Source: Cryptomeria japonica
Lineage: Eukaryota > Streptophyta > Pinopsida > Cupressales > Cupressaceae
Reading direction: 5' to 3'
NCBI RefSeq assembly: GCF_030272615.1
Contig: NC_081405.1
Span: 471,126,008-471,190,007 of the forward strand
Length of the DNA stretch: 64,000 nucleotides
The notes below the pieces were generated by a model. It saw nothing but the letters and a program-made list of their open reading frames with translations. It had not been told where the DNA came from and made no database searches. The position numbers and the translations under genes were made by a program. Shown here piece by piece: positions 24,130 through 35,759 of the stretch; the stretch's first letter is position 1, and each line of letters begins with the position of its first letter.

Positions 24130-27100
24130 ATATAACTCAATCATACCAAGACTTTTTCTGAAGTGTTCAACTTTCACTCTGGATAGGGGCTTGGTCAGTA
24201 TGTCTGCTGTCTGGTCTCCTGTACTGATATACTGAAACTAAATCACATTCTTATCCACCATATCTCTCACATAGTGATAAGGGATCTCAATGTGTTTGGA
24301 TCTATCATGAAATACAGGGTTCACGAAGAGTTTTATACAACTCTGATTGTCACAATGAATTATAGTAGGCTTCATTGGTTCTCCGAATAATCCTACAAGT
24401 AGCTTTCGTAGCCATACAGCTTCTCATGCAGCCATGGAAGTTGTGATATGTTCGGCCTCTATAGAACTCTGAGCTACTGAAGACTGTTTCCTGCTAATCC
24501 AAGATATCATGGCTGAACCCAAGCTGAAGCAACATCTTGAGGTGCTTTTCCCGTCAATCACACTTCCAACCCAATCTGAATCAGTGAACCCATGAAGATC
24601 CAAAACATCTTTCTTATACTTGAGTCCATAGTTAAGAGTACCTTGAAGATATCTCATAATATGTTTCACAGCCATAAGATGTATCTCCTTAGGTTCACAC
24701 ATGAATTGGCTCAAGGCATTTACTGGATAATAGATATCAGGTCTAGTATTGACCAAGTACATTAACGATCCAATCATCTGTCTGTAGAGAGTGGGATCTA
24801 CCAATGGGGAATCTGCTGCTGCCTCCTTCAATTTGCGAAGATTAGTTTCCATAGGAGAAGACATGGGTTTGCAGTTCATCATACCAAATCTCTTCAATCT
24901 GTCTAAGGTGTATTTTCCTTGATTAAGCACAATACTGTAGAGTTTCGCCAAACTTCCAATCCAAGAAAGTAATGTAGAAGGCCTAAATCCTTCATATCAA
25001 ACTCCTTTTCAAGGTCTTTCTTACATTGTCCAATAAGGTGATCTTCTCCTGTAATCAGAAGATCATCAACATATAAGATCAATATCAGCATATCACCTTT
25101 GACCTTTTTGAAGTATAGATTCGGATCTGCATCATTCTTTGAGAATCCCAATCCCAGAAAATAGTTGTCAATTCTTTCATACCAGGCCCTGGAAGCCTAT
25201 TTTAAACCATATGGGGCTTTCTTTAATCTGCACACATGTGTTTCTATATTGTGGATCTCAAACCCTTCTGGTTGTTCTAAGTAGACTTCCTCCTCAATTT
25301 CACCATTCAAGAAAGTAGTTTTCACATCCATCTAATGGACTTTCCAACCTTTGGCTGCTACAATGGCCAGTACTGTTCTGACAGAGGTGTATCTAGCAAC
25401 TGGAGCAAATGTCTCATCATAGTCTATTCCTTGTTTCTGTGAGAACCCTCGGGCAACAAATCTGGCTTTATGTTTCTCTATGCTACCATCTGCAGCATGT
25501 TTGATTTTGAATAGCCATTTGGATGAGACAACGGATTTCCCTTTTGGCCTAGGAACAATTTCCCACACATCATTGTTGAGGATGGATTTATTTTATATTC
25601 TTTCGACATGGCATCTTTCCAAACTTGATGTTTAAGCGCTTCTGGTACACAAGAAGGTTTTGATTTAGAGAGATCATTCATTAGGGCTACATAGCTAGTG
25701 AATCTTCGGGGCCTCTTACTTTCCTTAAAAGTTCCTGAAGGAGTTGTAAAGTCCCTTGCATCTTCCATTGTCTTGTGAACCCATAGAGGTCTTTTCTTAG
25801 AGATTTCTTGGGGAGGAATTTGTTCTTCATTTTCTTCTGAACACTCCCTCTGAACCTCAGGAGTGGAATCCTCTTCTATGTCTGAAGATGGAACATAGAT
25901 TTCTGACTCAATAGAGTATTTGGCTCTTTTGAAGGCTATGTCTTCTTCAAATATTACATCTCTACTAAATTCAATATTGCTATGTCCAGGCACAAATATT
26001 CTTTAGGCTTTAGAGGTTTCACTATATCCAACAAAGATTCCTTTTCTTCTAGAGGGTTCTAGTTTTGTTCTTTTCTCGTTAGGTATATGAAAGTAGACAG
26101 GGCATCCAAATATCCTAAATTGAGTGATATCGGGCTTTATCCCTGTGAAAACTTCTTCAGGAGTTTTGTCTTCAATGTGGGAGTGAGGACATCTATTTTG
26201 TATGTATACAGCAGTGTTGGAGGATTCTGCCCAAAGATGAGTTTCTAAGTTTTGATCAAGAAGCATGGCTTTGGCTACTTCTACAATGGTTCTATTTTTT
26301 CTCTCAGCAACCCCATTTTGTTGGGGGTTGTAAGGGATAGTGAACTCCCTCTTAATCCCAACTTCTTTACAAAATTCCCTAAAAATGTCTGAGGGGTATT
26401 CCCTCCCATTATCAGTCCTTAGGGTTTTTTATTTTCTTTCCGGAATAGTTTTCAGAGAGAGATTTGAATTCCTTAAATCTCTTGAGGATCTCTTCAGATT
26501 CTTTACGTTTAAGAAAGTAGATCCAGGTCTTCCTGGAGAAGTCATCAATGAGTATTACATAATAAAGGAACCCCCCTAATGACGGTACAAACATTAGCCC
26601 ACATAGGTCAAAGTGAACTAGTTCTAAAACATTGCTTGTTTTCCTAGAACTATTTTGAAAAGAACTCTTAGTATTTTTGCCTAGGGCACACCCCTTACAT
26701 GTACTAGAATGGTATTGTTTTAACTTAGGCAAACCAATTACTAATTTTTCCATTGAACATAAAGCACAAAAGTTTAAATGACCTAATCTTCTATGCCAAA
26801 TTTCATTAGAATCTGCAATCTCATGAAGTAGGGCTACGTTAGATTCAGTACATACCTCGTACAAATAGCCTTTTCTATGTCCTAAGGTTGTAGCCTTCTT
26901 GATGGAAGAGTTTTGTGGCCATACTAGAACTTTACCATTCATGAATGTCATTCTGTACCCATCATCTTCAAGTGTAGATATGGAGATTAAGTTCCTCTTG
27001 ATGCCAGGAATGAATAGAACTCCAGTGAGTTGAAGAGACATGCTTGTCTTTAGCTTAATGGTGCAGGTACCAATGCCTTTCACTAGATGTGCAGAGTCAT

Positions 27101-28067
27101 CACCAACGGTTAATTCTTCATCAGTTTCTTCTAACATGGAATCCAATAATTCTCTATACCCAGTGATGTGTCTTGAAGACCCACTGTCAATGATCCAAGT
27201 GTTAGATTTATTGGATACTTGACTAGAAAGGACAGAGTAGAATACATGCTTCTTGGAGTCATATTCTTCCCTTTTAACTTTTGCAAATGTAGCTTGTTGT
27301 TTGATTCTATCCGGACAACTTGCTGCATAGTGTCCATATTGATCACACCTAAAGCACTGAATGTGAGAGTTGTCTCTCTTAGATGACCTTTTCTCATGTC
27401 GGTTCTTTCTCTTCTTGAAATGTTTCTTCTTGTTTTTCTTGTTGGAGTTGGTATTTAGAACATGGAGATCTTCGTCTCTGTTCTTTTGTTTGATCCCCTT
27501 CTTATTCAGCCTTGACTCCTCTTGAAGATAATCTGCTCTTAGCTTATCAAATTTCGGATATTTATCCCTTGCACTAATGCCTTGGACGAATGTTTCCCAT
27601 GTACTAGGCAACCCATCTAGAGCAATGAGTGTTAGCTCTTTTCTCTGGATCTCACATCCAAGCGTTGCCAGTTCATCCCTTATGGCTAATATCCGCATAA
27701 AGTATGCCTTGATTGACTCTCCTTTGTTCATGCTTATGTGATTTATTTCCCTTTTTAGAGCCAGGGTTCTACTTGCGTTGTTTATCTCAAATGCACTTTC
27801 GAGTGCTTTGAACATATGGTAGGCAGTCTCATGTTTTGTTATTATTGGCATAATGTGATTTCTCACTCCATCGACTATGATCTTCATGGCCTTTTCATTT
27901 CCCTCAGTCCATGTTGATTTGTCAGGTTCATTCTCTGGTTCTTTAGATTCAACTCTTATGAATGATTCAACTTTATTTTCTTTTAAAATCATTTTAATTC
28001 TGAACTTCCATGCTGAGAAATTTTCACCTCCTTCAAGTCTGTCCTCAAATCTGATAACATTAGCCAT
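24130..28067 (-). pseudogene. Copia gag-pol, broken by stops and frameshifts
   Basis: ATG 28067 opens a 551-codon frame. It covers gag (UBN2-type; zinc knuckle CFRCDQYGHYAASC at residues 237-250), protease (WIIDSGSSRHITG), the pre-integrase H2C2 stretch (HRRLGH...CKGCALGK) and the start of the integrase core (VHFDLCG). A frameshift near 26400 moves to the frame at 26266, which carries the end of integrase, and another lies near 25560. RT has KARFVARGFSQ and the catalytic LYVDDLLI. RNase H has FTDSDWVG and SIEAEH, and its tail (CDNQS, HIEIPYHYVRD, ADILTKPL) continues to about 24130. Stops at 25332 and about 25199 read TAG where the family has Gln. The stop at 26003 reads TAA for Tyr. The protein is dead; the domain order and catalytic motifs are otherwise well kept. 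Confidence 0.88.
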
Positions 28068-28136
28068 GGAAAATATGATGTTTATATCTTTGATTTGAAC
28101 TTCTCAAATTTGAATGCCTCAGGTTCGATCAATGTG

Positions 28137-28148
28137 GCTCTGATACCA
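28137..28148 (-). other. Primer binding site, tRNA-iMet type
   Basis: TGGTATCAGAGC on the minus strand lies immediately inside the 5' LTR with no spacer. It is the standard copia PBS. Confidence 0.92.
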
Positions 28149-28794
28149 TGTAAATGTTATTCAAATTTATGTTCAAGTTTGAAGTTGTATAATTTTGTTA
28201 TTGTTTTATTGATATTTACTTTTGATTCTTATGTTACAGGTTGCTGAAGATAACATTAATTTATTTCTATGCATCTACAACATTTCATATGACATATACT
28301 TATAAGCAATGCCCACCGATCAAGGCATGCCTTGACCAGACATGCCATGTCTTGATCGGCGCACATGCACCGCTTCATTTAGTGTTTATGCCGATAACTA
28401 TCGGGTCACATCATTTAATATAATCAACCGATTAACAATTGGTCACGTCAAATGTTGTTGATATAACAACCAATAACCGATCGGTATAATGCGAGATTAA
28501 TGTGATAACTATTACATCAATCAATGCTATCATATGATAGCTATGATAGTTATCATAAGTCTGGTCTGTTCTTATTACAATCACAGCATGTGTAATATGA
28601 TCATAACATGATTGATGATGTCAAATTGTGCAATCCAATGTTTTGGATAGTGAATGCATATAAAGATGATTATAACAAGTTTAATCATGAGGTCTACCAT
28701 TTGCAGTTATATCAATAAGGTAGATGATTGAATGAGACATGAATGAAGTCTCTCATTCAATCATTTATCTTACCGAAGCTACTAAGTTTCAACA
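28149..28794 (-). repeat. Copia 5' LTR (646 bp)
   Basis: It is bounded by TG and CA on the minus strand and followed directly by the PBS. It differs from the 3' LTR by many substitutions (by eye several per cent) and lacks about 18 bp in the palindrome region near 28330-28350, so the insertion is not recent. Confidence 0.88.
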
Positions 28795-29190
28795 CGCTCG
28801 TCCATACAAAAAAAATGTAAAAACATATATCTAAAAAAAAAAAAATTAAGTTTAGAATACCATGTAACATAATATAATGAACAAAATCACCATAAACTGT
28901 AATGTCATTTAAAACATAAATGATAAATATTAGAAAACAATCATTGTTCAGATTTCAAATTCAATATTCAAGTAATAATATCAAGTTCAACAATCAATTT
29001 CTAGCATCAGAAGGATTTTCTAAATCATCAACATCAACACTAGCATCATCATTGACATTAGATATGTAGAATTTGAAGAACCACAAGTAGTGCCATTGCC
29101 ACTTGCACTTAAACTGTGCTCACTTTTGGAGCTCAAGTGTAATATGTTGGAAGATGGATCCATCCAAGTCAATTTGCTTTGGCTCCATAT
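28795..29190 (-). pseudogene. hAT transposase C-terminal fragment and 3' end
   Basis: The minus strand gives WDMEPKQIDLDGS, then SLSASGNGTTCGSSN, then an acidic SNVNDDASVDVDD-like tail with frame changes. This parallels the C-terminus of the hAT at 45-48 kb (FWDVDPERTDLD, ASASGSEAACGSS, SNVNDDVDLDL). The untranslated stretch after it also matches that element, down to 'ttttttgta(t/c)ggacg' at 28801-28815. The copia element begins there. This is therefore a third relative of the same hAT family, cut by or abutting the copia insertion. Confidence 0.65.
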
Positions 29191-29194
29191 CCCA

Positions 29195-29345
29195 CAACAC
29201 CCCACAGCTTCATGGGGCTGTGGGGACAGAACCCCTTGCAGGGTCAAGAGGCAATGCCCCTTGCAAGGTCTAGGGGCTATGCCCCTCAAGAATTCCCTAT
29301 CACAATATAGGGTAGGCTCAAGGAGCAAAGCCCCTGCCACCAAGC
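29195..29345. repeat. GGGGC-n-GCCCC mirror repeats
   Basis: Units such as 'aggggctatgcccct', 'gaggcaatgccccttgcaagg' and 'ggagcaaagcccct' are tandemly arranged and locally self-complementary. They interrupt the hAT fragment just upstream of its C-terminal coding part. A more GC-rich version of the same kind of repeat lies at 52004-52110, inside another hAT. Confidence 0.55.
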
Positions 29346-29459
29346 CCAAATGAAGACCTTCAAAACTACATAGATCTTCATGGCACACGACATTTTCATA
29401 AATTTTTAAAACACATGTCAAAGGTGGAAATAATTTTAATTAACACTAGAAAAATAAAA

Positions 29460-32233
29460 GAGAGGCGGAAAAAATAGATGGATTGGCCCTAGGTTTGCCT
29501 GGGTTCCCATTAATCTTGCCTAGGTTTATCCCATATGAACCCAACCCCACTCTCCTACATCTTGATCATACTTGCAAGTGGATCAAACTAGATCAGATCC
29601 AGTTCGAACCAAACTCGGATCTATCAGTTTAAAGACAGATACACAAACGTAGTATAAAGTGACCAAGATACAATGCCAATCTTACAAAAAAATTGGATTG
29701 TTGGAGAGAATGAGAAAATTTAATAAGAGAAATAGAGTATTTTTTAATATTAACAAATTTGGACAAGACTAAAAAAGTTGTTTACTATCAAAAATAAAAT
29801 ATTAAAATATTAAAAGCATCTAAATTATATAGATTTTTGCTTTAGAACTTATAAAAAGAAAAATCAAATATAGTGGTCATAAAACTATCTCAAAATAGCT
29901 TCAAGAAATTTAACCTCAAACTGTGCAATATCAAACACTAGAACAAATACTTCACTTAACCGTATACCAAACACTTAAACTAACACAAGTCAATGAATGA
30001 ATAGGATTGAGATTAGGTGAGGAAAGCATATGCTCTTATGATATCTTTGACATTGAGAACCACCCAAAAATAAATTCTTCTAATATTGAGAAGCACACAA
30101 AAACAAACGTAAGCATGGAGGGAATTTCACTGTATATGGTCTTGCCTTTCCTCTCTTGAGGTTGGTTTTGGCTTATTATATTTTAGGCATTCTAAGTATG
30201 TGAGAGGAATAACGAAAAGGGTACAATACACTGATAGTCAAATATGGGTTCACTATTTGCCTTCTTGAAAAACAAAAGAGAGCTACCAGAATGGGTAACA
30301 AAGCGTCTAAGAAAGGCTCTCTCTCACACCATCACAATTGAACGTATGGGAGGGAGAAAGTAAATAACCATGACCAATATGATCAATGTAGAGTGCTCAA
30401 AGTTGCTTGAAAAATAATAATAATAATAATTTTTTTTGAACTCTCAAGAATTGTTTTTGACATAGGGGATGCTTCGACATCCCCAACCATTGTGGGAACA
30501 ACCAAACGTCCAAATGTCATTCCCTCATTTTTGCATGCATCCTAAGGTGGTTATGTGATTTGTCTATAGAGGAAATACTCCCTGCCATCTCATCATACTG
30601 GAAATGCCAGTAGGGATGAGAATGCAGGTTTCATGATAGATGGTAAATAATTATAGCATTATTTTGTGGGATGTGTTTTTTGATTTACCTTAGAGTTTCC
30701 CAACTTCGTATTTATTTTATTGAGGATCTCCAGCTGGTTGGAGATTGTCATATCCTCATTTTCCTGCCAATAAGCTTTGCTTTATTTATTAATCAAAAAT
30801 AATGTTTTTAAACACTAATATATATTATATAATATACATATAATAATAAAATAAAGAATGAAAAAAATAAAGAGAAAAAATTCAAAGCTTAAAAGTGGTG
30901 TTCAATTTGGGCCATGGGACCTAGTTCAAATCAGGTATAAAGACAAGTCTTTGGATCATTTTGAAGTATGCAATTTTGGAAATGATTTCTGGAGTTTTCA
31001 ATTAGCTGATCTGGAAGGACGAAATCCTTTGGAGGCTGACTTGGAGATGAGGAAGAAAAACCTCTCCCTCTAGCTGGGCAATTCCAGGTGCGCACTGCAG
31101 CGTCGTTTAATCTAATTGTGAATGTGTCACAAGTGAATACGGCAACTAAAGTGACGTCAATTAAATATTTCTAGACACCCATAATCAATTTGGGGCTTTG
31201 GAGTCAAGGATCGTGAAGGGTCAATCAGATAAAACCTATCCAGAGATCATCAGTCGAAGACAATTCGAGGCTGTGGACTAGCCATTGATAAATTAAACCC
31301 TAGCACTACCTCTCATCAGCCACACCTATCCTAAGGTTTGAAGTCATAACTTCCCAGCTCTGCCATAAACACGGTGACCTCTCTAACCATCTGGAGATGG
31401 AGTTTAGGGATTATTTGCATCATAGCAATACCAGGTTTGGTCTAAAAGGTGTGATCAGGTTTTCAAATAGGGCTGTCCACCTCAAATCCCCCCTTCAGAT
31501 CTGCAAATGAGTGCTGCCACCACATCATTCCTATCACCTAACTTGCACAGCAAATCTGAGCACTAAATAGCAGTTACCCAGGGTAGAGCATCATTGTTTC
31601 AGATGTCATAATCTGATCTTCATCCCTGAGATCCACGGAGTCTTGGAGTGGAGTCTCAAAATGAACTGACAGTGCTATGCTTCCACAAATTACCTTGCAT
31701 TATCATAATTGTTGTAAATTAGATGTTTGAGTGCTCCAATTAATAATGTAATTATTGATCTCAGTCAGTGTTGCAATCACAACAAATTACATGTTCAATC
31801 AGCATACTATATTTGTTGTTTTCAGTTCAATTATAATCTGCAAACAGGAATTATTTATCAGTAGCTATTTAGATCAATACAGAAACTAAATTTGGGGTTC
31901 GTCTAAATCTGTTTTGTAGGTCTGTGAAAACTGAAATCAGTCAAATTTATAGGCTTAATGTACAAGTCCTAGCTTTCTTGACTTATGTTCTAAGGATCAT
32001 AGACTAGTGACTGTGATTATGTTATACGAGTTCCTTTGAAATGGCTGGTCTATGTTCCTCATCAAAAGGATGTAACTGGAGATAATGAACAAACCAATAA
32101 ATGATAAATCCCACTAAATTGATCCAAGGAGGTGAAGCTAAGTGAAACAATTATATTAGAATTAAGAGATCATAGCTAAGAAACCTTCATATAACAGAAT
32201 AGAACATTCTTACGTATTTTATTTCCATTTTAC
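29460..32233. other. PEX12 intron, no gene recognised
   Basis: No supportable coding frame. The open stretch 30858-31073 has no recognisable motif. A short (AAT)n run lies near 30417-30435. This is probably decayed repeat sequence. Confidence 0.35.
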
Positions 32234-32371
32234 CTTTGAAACATAATTGAAAATACATGGATAGCAGAAAACAAATCCTGACACAGCAATCAGTGTGGGA
32301 TTAGTACGTCTCTGCGAGCATAGTGGACAGACTGTCCTATCAGGTGGTAATGGAATACCATTCTCTGCAAC
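32234..32371 (-). CDS. PEX12: PEX12 exon (RING-like zinc-binding domain), 46 codons
   Basis: The exon reads VAENGIPLPPDRTVCPLC, then SQRRTNPTLIAVSGFVFC, then YPCIFNYVSK. Two CX2C pairs (CPLC at residues 15-18 and CYPC at 36-39) form most of the C-terminal zinc site. The final Cys-Pro pair is supplied by the last exon (RCPVT). PEX12 has a reduced RING with fewer ligands than PEX2 or PEX10 (established). Acceptor aatgttag, donor gtaaaatg, phase 0. Confidence 0.9.
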
Positions 32372-32510
32372 CTAACATTGAAATAAAATTAAAAAGCATT
32401 CTGCATAAGTTCAAAAAACATATAAAATACAAAAAGAGGTTTGCAATAAATTGTATTCAACAGTTGTAATTGTAAATGAAAATGGATTAAATAGGAACTA
32501 TTATGCCCAC

Positions 32511-32597
32511 CTTTGGCTGTGGGGGTGGTGGAGGTGGAGGATACACAGTTGGAGATGAGAGCCTCTCTTCTGCAGATTGGTACCACCATTCCATCAT
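32511..32597 (-). CDS. PEX12: PEX12 exon (MMEWWYQSAEER block), 29 codons
   Basis: The exon reads MMEWWYQSAEERLSSPTVY, then a run of seven prolines and QPK. This block is nearly invariant in plant PEX12 and links the last membrane segment to the zinc-binding domain. The acceptor is ttttgtag and the donor gtgggcat, phase 0 on both sides. The two leading Met codons are internal, not a start. The following intron is only 139 bp, in contrast to its two huge neighbours. Confidence 0.9.
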
Positions 32598-33720
32598 CTA
32601 CAAAATTGAAAACAAAAGACACAAATCGAGATTTCATATAGGCAACCTCACGGAGTTTGAGAAAAGGAACAAACCTTGAATTGAGGTGGTTAAAGAGGAT
32701 TCAAGATGTAGTGTAAAGATTATAAAAATAATAGTGAATCAAAGGATCATCAAACGTCTCTTCTAATTTAGTATCACTAGAAATCCAGTTCCTGTTGATT
32801 GATTTCATTAAATTCATCAATGGTTTCCTGCTGCACAAAGTTGGCAATGGTCCTCATGTAGAACAAGTTGCAATAACCATTACATGACCAGTAAAAATGT
32901 ACCAGTTATTACGTAATAAAGGTAGCAGCTCCTTGTGGTTCCAGAACCAAATGTCTAGACACTCGCAAGTGATAGCAAGAAACATCTTGCTATTTCTAAA
33001 CCTAATTGATTGGATTCCTAGCCATAACATTTTTCACTGCACATTAAACCTTAAAGCATTGCCAAAGGCAATTTCTTAATGGCAGAGGATGAGTCTAGAG
33101 CTCAAATGATAAAGAAAAAGTAGATAAGAATATGAAGTCAGCCACCAAAAGTCAATCACCTTATTGCCCCCAATTCCATGGACAAAGTGGGGGTGACTAA
33201 TCATTTGTTAGAAAACATTATAATAAAAACAGTTTCCCTTCAATTGAAAGGGTTGGACCAGTTGGCTACCAAAGGCATTGTGGACCTATAGAAGGTAACT
33301 GAATTCACATATTATGAATTTGTGTATGGAAAGAAGGCAATTCAACCAATTGAATTCAAAATCAAAACATTGAGAATAGCACAAGAGCCATGCACAGAGC
33401 TCTTGAAAGCAGAAAGCAGCGCAATGAGCAGCCAAAATTGAACAATGCTTTTCGTAAATTTTTAAGATCTTTTACAGATCCTTAGCTTTGGATGAGTTAT
33501 GACATCAAGATATATTCCATACAAAAAATCTTCCAACATCAGCATCCTCTGTGGAATGATTCCATTATCAAATGCAGCTTTGTCAACCAAGAGATTGGGC
33601 ACTTCTGAATGATTCACAGCTCATATTTGGAAGGGAAACTCTGCACTCAATGATGTTCTCTCATGGTAAATAGACACAACCTCAAACTCTACAAGAAATC
33701 ATGGATTAAGGAAAAATTTA
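32598..33720. other. Start of the 28.6-kb PEX12 intron, no feature
   Basis: Non-coding intron sequence with no repeat or coding frame that I can support. Confidence 0.35.
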
Positions 33721-34190
33721 TCACAAAAATGACAACTCAAGAGGATCTCAAGGTTCTCGATGGCATCCCTTTGCTGCAGACTTAAGTCCCCTAACCTCCT
33801 GTTATTTCATAAAAAACAAGATTAAAAATCAAAAACTTGAAAGTATAAAAAATCAAGATCAAAACTGACAGTGAAAACCTCTGGCATTGTTGGCAGTGGA
33901 TGGCCTGAAAAGAAACCATCTAGCTTAACACCTAACAAAAATAGCACAATCCTATCTCACAAAAATGACAACTCAAGAGGACCTTAAGATCCTCAATTGC
34001 ATCACCTTTCTGTGGACTTAAGTCCCCAAACATCCTGTTATTTCAAGAAAATATAATAAAAAATTAAAAACCCAAAAAACAAGATCAAAATTCTGAGAGT
34101 AAAAATCTCAGGCGTTGTTGACAGTGGGTGGGCAGAAAAGCAACCATCTAGCATAACACATAATAAAATAAGACAATCCTATCCAATTAA
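33721..34190. repeat. ~236-bp tandem duplication
   Basis: The unit beginning 'tcacaaaaatgacaactcaa' occurs at 33721 and again at 33957. Both copies carry 'cagacttaagtcccc'-like and 'cctgttatttca' words in the same order. The copies differ by roughly one base in eight. No coding sequence. Confidence 0.7.
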
Positions 34191-34704
34191 ATTTCATCCA
34201 ATAGCCTTTTGTATCACTATGGATCCTGTAGCATGCTGCAGGAAATGCTCCGTGCTACAGGATGCTCATTCAGCTCTAGAAATTCAATGTACAACACTAT
34301 TTATTCCACATAAACACCATTCACAAGCATCTATTGGTAAACTATTGTGAAAATATTTCAAATTTCTCCATTTTGTATTTCCAGGTTATGTATATTCTTC
34401 TATTTTTTCTTGAAAAATAACTGTTCAATATTGACCCTTTCATAAAGTTATTGTTTCAATAGACAAGGATAGCTTCACCTTTGAGTTGGAGGAGAGTTAA
34501 TGTTGCACATGCAGCATTATGTGGAGTGGACTATCTTCTGTCACCATGTGAATTACACTTGAAGCATGTAGAACCATTTACAGCATATGATGATGCAAGA
34601 GGATAATAACAATGCAAGGCTACTTATAACCATTTCCACCTCACAAGAATAATTAAATTAAATAATATTTTATTATTTAATTTCTTTGTTAACCCAAGTT
34701 TCTA

Positions 34705-35590
34705 GAACAGGGACAGTAAGGGATGGGAGAATGAGCTTCGGGGATGACTTTTTTTTGAGCCAATTTTGGGGATGGTAGGGGATGGCTATATTAAAAAAGG
34801 GAAAAATTTTAAATATATAGAGAAATTTCAAATATTCATATGATAACATTGATAAATAATTCTTCATATACATTATCGATCCTTAATACATTATTATTTT
34901 GTTGAATTGAGAGTTCACATGAGAATTGAATAAATTAGCAAATGTCAAAACTTTATAGTTTTCATAATTCATTGTCAATATGCTTGTGATTTTAAAAAAT
35001 AGTATACAAGTTACAACAAAATGCTCAAAGGCTGCAAGTTTCGCTTTCAGCTATGATATGAAAATACAAAAACAACGAAAATTTCATTTTATTTCCTCCT
35101 CATTTAGGGTGAGTTAAGGTGTGGGAGTTGTTGGCATGTGAAGTCAGTTTTCTTTATCTAACATTGATTAAATAGTTGATGACGAAAGACCAAGCTGGAA
35201 AAATAAAAAATCTTATTATTGAAATCATGAAATTTCCAGAGTCCATAATAATATATTTGTTATTCTTCTGGATTCAACTTTGTAGCTTTTTATGCTGCCA
35301 AAAAGCTACACAGTTGAATCCAGAAGAATACCAAAAGGATCTTTTTATTTTTTTTAAAATGTTACTTTTTGGGCAAAGCCAACTGTCCCTGGGATAGTAG
35401 GGGGACGTCACAGATATCCCTACCCATCCAGCTGTCCCCTTTTTCTTTCTGGCACATCCCCAAGTTTTCGAGACATCCCTTGTGGTTTTTCAAAATTTTG
35501 GGATGGCCTAGGACATCCCCTAGGCATCCCCGTCCTTGGAATGTTTCGAAAACAAGGAAACACCGAAAAATGCTGGAAATGTGTCCCTGG
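34705..35590. other. Possible non-autonomous element with GGGATGG/CCATCCC ends
   Basis: The left part (34707-34790) has several GGGATGG words after CAGGGACAG. The right part (35385-35590) has several CATCCC words and ends near TGTCCCTGG. This mirror arrangement resembles the subterminal repeats of hAT-like elements. However, no matching 8-bp duplication was found, so the boundaries are uncertain. Confidence 0.25.
35261..35330. other. Near-perfect 31-bp hairpin with 8-nt loop
   Basis: The arms 35261-35291 and 35300-35330 are reverse complements with a single mismatch (30 of 31), separated by 'atgctgcc'. The arm starts TATTCTTCTGGATTCAACT. Such a long, tight stem is compatible with a small-RNA precursor or a very short foldback element. 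No strand can be chosen from sequence alone. Confidence 0.8.
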
Positions 35591-35759
35591 GTTTTGTTGT
35601 GAGGTATTCACACAACACCCCATCACAAATGGGGACCCCCACTTTTTCGCTTTCTAGGTTAGTCCTCTTAGCTTAGTTGTTAGTTGTTGTCGAGTCTTTT
35701 CTATTAACCTTTTGTGTGTACTTGCTCAAGAGCTGATCAAGTCTCTCTATTAAGGATGA

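Larger units (their letters stand above)
22939..28794 (-). mobile_element. Ty1/copia element, complete but mutated
   Basis: The element spans 5,856 bp between two LTRs that both begin (minus strand) TGTTGAAACTTAG and end ...ACATTTACA. It has a PBS next to the 5' LTR and a purine tract next to the 3' LTR, and gag-pol in the order gag, protease, integrase, RT, RNase H, which is the copia order. It is inserted in the PEX12 intron in the same orientation as the gene. Flanking pentamers are CATTC on the left and CGCTC on the right (3 of 5 match), so a clean target-site duplication is not preserved. Several stops and frameshifts make it non-autonomous now. Confidence 0.88.

Noticed and set aside
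32389-32637. Minus-strand open frame over the PEX12 exon at 32511
   Set aside because: It is a different frame from MMEWWYQSAEER. The splice sites and homologue similarity support the shorter exon in the other frame.
34705-35590. Calling the GGGATGG/CATCCC segment a definite hAT element
   Set aside because: CAGGGACA-type ends exist on both sides, but no matching 8-bp duplication was found at any combination I tried. It is kept only as a weak feature.
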